From NCBI RefSeq assembly GCF_001653235.2, contig NC_035793.1, positions 4,836,001 to 4,900,000 of the forward strand: a stretch of DNA of 64,000 nt, written 5' to 3'. Shown here one piece after another: positions 59,819-64,000 of the stretch. Made by a program: the position numbers and the translations under genes. The notes beneath the pieces are model-generated. The model did no database searches, was not told the origin of the DNA, and worked only from the letters and a program-made list of their open reading frames with translations. This DNA comes from Pochonia chlamydosporia 170 (lineage: Eukaryota > Ascomycota > Sordariomycetes > Hypocreales > Clavicipitaceae). Positions within the stretch are counted from its first letter, which is position 1, and every line of letters begins with the position of its first letter.

Positions 59819-60686
59819 ATGTTCTCCAGCATCGCCACCAAAATCGCCCTCAGAAAGGCCGGCATCCCCAGCAACGCCCTCGACTTCTCCAACGAGCCAC
59901 GCAAGGACAAATACGCATCCCAATCCGAAGACACCAACTGGTCCGGCTGGCTCTCCTACAAATCCCTCCCGCTAACCGTCCACCCGTGGTTCTCACCACC
60001 CCCTCCCACGACATCAGTCCGCCCGATCCCGCAAATCGGCGACACCGCACCCCAAGACCTTGAACGCAAGCTCATCATCCCGCGTGGTCAGCGCGTTCTC
60101 GTCGTGTTTCTACGCTGTGTAGGATGCGCATGTACGTTTCTTTCCCCTCTCCGAATAAACACCGTCTAATCATGTAAAAGTCGCACAAAAGACGTTCCTC
60201 AATCTTCGAACCCTAGCGAACCGTCACCGCCAATCCATAACATTTATAGCTGTAAGCCACTCATCTGAAGCGGCGACCCGTAAATGGATAGACATGCTAG
60301 GCGGCGCGTGGAACGTCCAGGTTATAATTGATCAGGACCGCGCCATATACGCAGCATGGGGCCTCGGCACCGCCAACATGTGGCATCTTTTCAATCCGAC
60401 GACGCAGGTGCAGGGGTGGAAGGAGAAGGGCTGGCTGGGCGAAAAGGTCGCAGAGTCGATTCAGCGAAAGGGTACGTTCCAGTCGAGGAGTGAATTGGCG
60501 AGCAGGAAGCCGGCCGGGACGACTGATCAGGATGATGATGGGTTTTCGACCGCAATGGGCAATAAGTGGCAGGAATCGGGGGCTTTTGCCGTCGACGGAA
60601 GAGGGACTGTTGTTTGGGGAGGCAAGGCAATGAGAGCTGATGATGTTATGGACTTGGATGAGGGTGTCAAGCTTTTGGTGTTGTGA
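59819..60686 (+). CDS. AhpC/TSA-like thioredoxin-fold protein
   Basis: Two exons, 59819-60131 and 60181-60686 (donor GTACGT, acceptor AAAAG, phase 1), 272 residues. The core reads RKLIIPRGQRVLVVFLRCVG-CAFAQKTFLNLRTLANRHRQ, which is the beta-strand plus CxxC-containing loop and helix of the peroxiredoxin-like fold. It continues ITFIAVSHSSEAATRKWIDM, VQVIIDQDRAIYAAWGLG and GNKWQESGAFAVDGRGTVVW. The order fits the AhpC/TSA antioxidant-enzyme-like group common in fungi. The splice junction falls inside the redox loop. The N-terminal 70 residues are family-variable. Likely cytosolic redox protein; peroxidase activity is not proven by the sequence. Confidence 0.85.
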
Positions 60687-61943
60687 ACGACTGGATGGAG
60701 GCAGTCTTTGTAAAATATATAGAAAGCGTTTGGCGGCTTTCATCACGGAGTTGGGGATTCGAATTGGCATAGCGTGGTTAATCTGAAAACATTCATGACC
60801 TAAAATTTAGACTCTAGACAGTCCTACCAACTGACCAGGTTGCTGCAACGAGTGCGTCACAAGCATCACGAAATGCATCCACAACCCAGGTCATAACTCC
60901 TCATTATTATTCACACTCTTCCCCTGTTGTAATATACTCGACAAAGCAGAAAATCAAAAACACCCCGAGCCCAATACCTTAATAAACCGATGGAAAAAGT
61001 AGGTACACCTAGCATAATCCCAATGAGAACCCCATGCCCGTTCCTAAGCCGCCTAGAACCGAGAGGAGAGGTGAAAAGAAACAATAGGAGACTTCCAATC
61101 CCAAAATTCCCAAATCCTCCAAAAGAGAAAGAAAAGAAAGAAGAACACCGTCCCACCATTTGTTTTCCCGTCCCCCTTGCCTTTTTTTGTTGTTGTTACT
61201 GTAGTTTGCGAAAAACACCTAAAAGAGTCCTTGTTGCTTGGTGACCAATGCCAGTCTGTAATCATGATTCGCTTACCGCCTTGACATGTATGTTCCTTCT
61301 GCCAGTATGGCTACTAGGCAGTCCAGCAATCCCCGACACCTCGGATCGGTAAATGCTTCTTTTTGCTTCGCAAAACCACTTCGCCTTCCCTTTTCCCCCT
61401 TCTGTGTTCCTTGTGCCAAAATGACGCCATGCTGAAGACATTCCACCAAACGTCAGACCATTCAGCATCTAAACCAATCGTCGCATGCAATATAACATCG
61501 CGACAAGACAAGACGCCATGATGCAACAAAGATGCAGATTTCGCCGTCCCCTAGTTAAAACGCGCCGAAAATAAAAGCATTAGAACTGTTGAAGAAATGC
61601 TCTTTGCCTGGTCGTAAAGTGAGCTTCATCCATAAAGCCCCCCATTCCAAATCCTAGGTATATAACAAGTCCGTTGTGTACCTCGTTTCGCCCAGTGATG
61701 CCATGAGCTGCTATTTTCCGTAGCAGATAAGAACAAATTTGTGCCAGAAAGAAAGAAAACACCAGCCGAAAGTAAACCCGATTGACATCCCTATTTTCTT
61801 CTTGCCTCCTTCCACTCCGCCGTCCTACCCATCCTGAAACCACCTACCCCAGATGTACTTGCGCCTCTTTTGATGCAACAATTCACAATTCAGTGTTCTT
61901 CCCCCAAAAAGCCATTCCATGACGCCTGTATTAGTAACTGTTT
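60687..61943. other. Convergent 3' regions
   Basis: About 1.25 kb between two convergent genes, with purine- and pyrimidine-rich tracts near 61080-61200. Overlapping frames of 60-90 codons show no features; treated as 3' UTR and spacer. Confidence 0.4.
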
Positions 61944-63653
61944 TTAACCCCAAACGCTGGCTTGAGCTCCCAGGCCAGAAGACTGCCCCCAAACTCCATT
62001 TCCACGACCCCAGCCGCCGGATGAGGCCAGGGGGGTAGTAGAACGTTTCCCGGACGCGGATGTCGAGGGCGTGCCAGAAGGACGAGTGCCAATCGGTGCA
62101 ACCGCAGGGCCAGTTTGACCAGGCTTGGAGCCAGGTGCAAAGTCGCGAGGAGGCGAACCACCAGTGGGACTGGACGTGCTTGTACGGCTTTGAGGGCCGA
62201 TGGCATTGTCGAACGCCTTGTTTGTTGGTCCGGAGCTCTGGGGGCTACTTGTGCTCTGAGGCCTGGGGCTTGGGTCGGCAGTGGCAGCGTTGTGATCGCT
62301 GACAGAGCCCGGAGTGGCAACCTCTCCAGAGGGAGTGCGGCCCATGGTATCAAAAGCCAGAGGGGACGGGCCACGAATGCTTGACGGGCCGCTCTGACCC
62401 GGGACGCCAGGGCGAATGTTGCCGGATTCGTCAACATAGCTCGTCTTATCAGCGAAGGGGCCCTCGCCATACAAGGCACTGCGCTGACGAGCAATGAGCT
62501 CGCGAGTCTCTTCCTCTGACATGTGTTTGGCGTTGTTGTTGTTGTTGTTGTTGTTGTTGCTGGTGCTGCTGTTGACGGGGGGGCCAGCGTTGCTGTGCTG
62601 CTGGGGTCCGTCGGTCAGGACATCTACGTTGAAGAAAAAGCAGTTAGCCAATGCTCCACATGACCAGTATAGATGCCGCAAATAATTTTATATAGGCCCG
62701 TGGATTGTATGTCCCCACAAAACATCAGAGAATTCTTAACATGATAAAAGGAACAAGGGGAGGTGCAATAATCATCTTGATCTCGCCCATCGCCCTGGAT
62801 ATGTACTTTCTATTTGGGGTTTCCCTTGCGTGCCATGAAGTGCTATACTGTAGAGGGTGGCCTACTTCGTTGGTACTGCTGCTCAGTGTGCAGGTTTCGC
62901 AGCTCGCGCTCCCGCTGAGCCGCCATTCTCCTCTTAGCCTGCATGACCTGCTCTGCCTCGTTGGAGCCTCGAGATGGCTGGTGACGCTGTGAAGCGTAGA
63001 AGTTGTGGAGGTTGTGACCTTGAGGGCCTTGTGCGCCCTGAGGTCCGTCGAAATTGTTCATGGGGTGCGAACGAGGTCCACCACTGTGGGAAACTCGGCC
63101 ATCTGTGTATAATCAGCCAGTCAGCGCGTGCACACTTGGTGAGAGTATCCCTTTCTCGCCGCCTCACCAGGAAATATTGGGGCACCACTACGCAGCGAGG
63201 CTTTCGGAGTTGGCTTACGTCGGGCTCCCATCGCGTAGCCCTTGCCAGACTTCTGAAGGTTCTCGAAGGCACGGTCGACCTCTGTTGAAAAAGACTGTCA
63301 GCAAATATTGCTCTGGAATCGCGTTTGGCCCGCGAGAAATTCGTTGTTTCCATAACGCCGTGCAGCCAAGCGCTAATAAGAAGCAGAGCGGCCCACTAAA
63401 GGAGGTCCAAGACGTCGAGGCTCAAACGGGGCGGAAAGACGCACCATCGAATTGGTAGGAGAAGGCAAAGTCATCCTGAGGCTGGGGACCACTGACACCT
63501 ATGGCGACGTCATGTTAGAATGCTGCATCAACAAAATCGTCAGGGGACGGCTCCGAAAGACGTACCAGCGCGAGCAGGAGTTGTAGTTCCCTGCTGATGC
63601 TCCCAGTTGTTCTGGCTCGGAGTGGGCCACTGAGGGTTTTCGTAGTAGGACAT
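61944..63653 (-). CDS. Conserved fungal low-complexity protein, five exons
   Basis: Exons 63653-63566, 63498-63445, 63281-63219, 63102-62866 and 62623-61944, total 1122 bases including stop, 373 residues; every junction is GT-AG and in phase. The protein starts MSYYENPQWPTPSQNNWEHQ, followed by DDFAFSYQFDEVDRAFENLQ, GKGYAMGARR, NEAEQVMQAKRRMAAQREREL-RNLHTEQQYQR, a poly-Asn run, and MSEEETRELIARQRSALYGE, then a Ser/Pro/Gly-rich tail. The 'FDEVDRAFENL...SGK', 'AKRRMAAQRERELRN' and 'EEETRELIARQRSALYG' blocks are conserved across filamentous ascomycetes in an uncharacterised protein family; no enzyme domain is present. The charged middle could form a helix for protein or RNA binding. Function unknown. 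Confidence 0.83.
62532..62558 (-). repeat. AAC trinucleotide run encoding poly-Asn
   Basis: Nine Asn codons, nearly all AAC (GTT on the plus strand), at the start of the last exon of the low-complexity protein. Confidence 0.9.
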
Positions 63654-64000
63654 GTTTCTTGTGGGCAGCCGGTCCAAGCGAGGAGGGCGTCGAGTCTATG
63701 ATTTATGCGAAAGAGGGTATTCGTGGTCTATCACAAATGTCGAGTGTCAGTTCGCAGATACTCGTTTCAGCAGGGACATATTGGGGTTTGTTAGGGGGGA
63801 CGGGACATTGTTGCAAGTTCAGCGACAACTCAGCACGTAGATGTGCGTGCCCAACCTCCGGAGTGAGGAGAGCGCATCATGACATCAGCTGAAGGTGCCA
63901 ACCAACTACCTAGATGGTGTTTGGGGCAGATTGCCAGACCAAAGTTTGGACCACCAAGCAAAGCAAGTGGGAAGGACGAGGGGCATTCATGTGTGGGCGT
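63654..64000. other. Upstream region of the low-complexity protein gene
   Basis: About 350 bases to the window end; likely 5' UTR and promoter. No further gene recognised. Confidence 0.4.

Noticed and set aside
62060..62384. Plus-strand frames opposite the low-complexity protein
   Set aside because: Antisense shadows of a Ser/Pro/Gly-rich exon.
1..64000. tRNA, rRNA or CRISPR array
   Set aside because: No T-loop/cloverleaf pattern, rRNA-like block or regularly spaced repeats were seen by eye; a covariance-model scan would be decisive.

Overview
The window looks like a chromosomal segment of a filamentous ascomycete (Pezizomycotina, probably a Hypocreales-like Sordariomycete; the order is inferred). 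The evidence is short spliceosomal introns (about 45-170 nt) with GTAAGT/GTATGT-type donors and CTAAC/CTGAC branch points. The gene families also fit: HET, HeLo, DUF7580, fungal PNP and PTH11-like receptors, with long gene-poor stretches, no operons and no bacterial signals. Intron-aware reading was done by eye, so splice sites are proposals except where reading phase and family motifs agree.

Left part (1-21 kb): a truncated amino-acid permease runs off the left edge. It is followed by a six-exon protein with a helical fungal N-terminal domain, a HET C-terminal remnant, a polytopic membrane protein with an apparent GC-AG intron, a coiled-coil accessory-family gene of unresolved splicing, a secreted SnoaL/NTF2-like protein, an intronless FAD oxidoreductase and a first PTH11-like seven-helix receptor.

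Centre (21-34 kb): a compact block of four multidomain genes made of modules typical of fungal non-self recognition and regulated cell death. They are a HeLo-pseudokinase whose first exon carries an apparent one-base frameshift, a zinc-finger protein fused to a degenerate phosphoinositide phospholipase C core, a DUF7580-like region joined to a nucleoside-phosphorylase-like domain, and a protein kinase fused to a domain resembling pYEATS. The first two lie head-to-tail 236 bp apart, and the second and third are divergent across about 0.5 kb. With the 2.8-9.5 kb genes this is the best candidate for an undescribed system; the functional link is inference from proximity and domain content.

Right part (35-64 kb): a second PTH11-like receptor, an unrecognised secreted cysteine-containing protein, a type-B carboxylesterase and a monocarboxylate-type MFS transporter come first. 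Two small hypothetical ORFs, a large Cid1-type terminal nucleotidyltransferase with long low-complexity tails, a 7-kb gene-poor stretch with several short tandem repeats, a thioredoxin-fold AhpC/TSA-like protein and a five-exon conserved low-complexity protein with an Asn run complete the window. The right-hand genes look like ordinary core and accessory chromosome content. No tRNA, rRNA, CRISPR or intact transposon was recognised.
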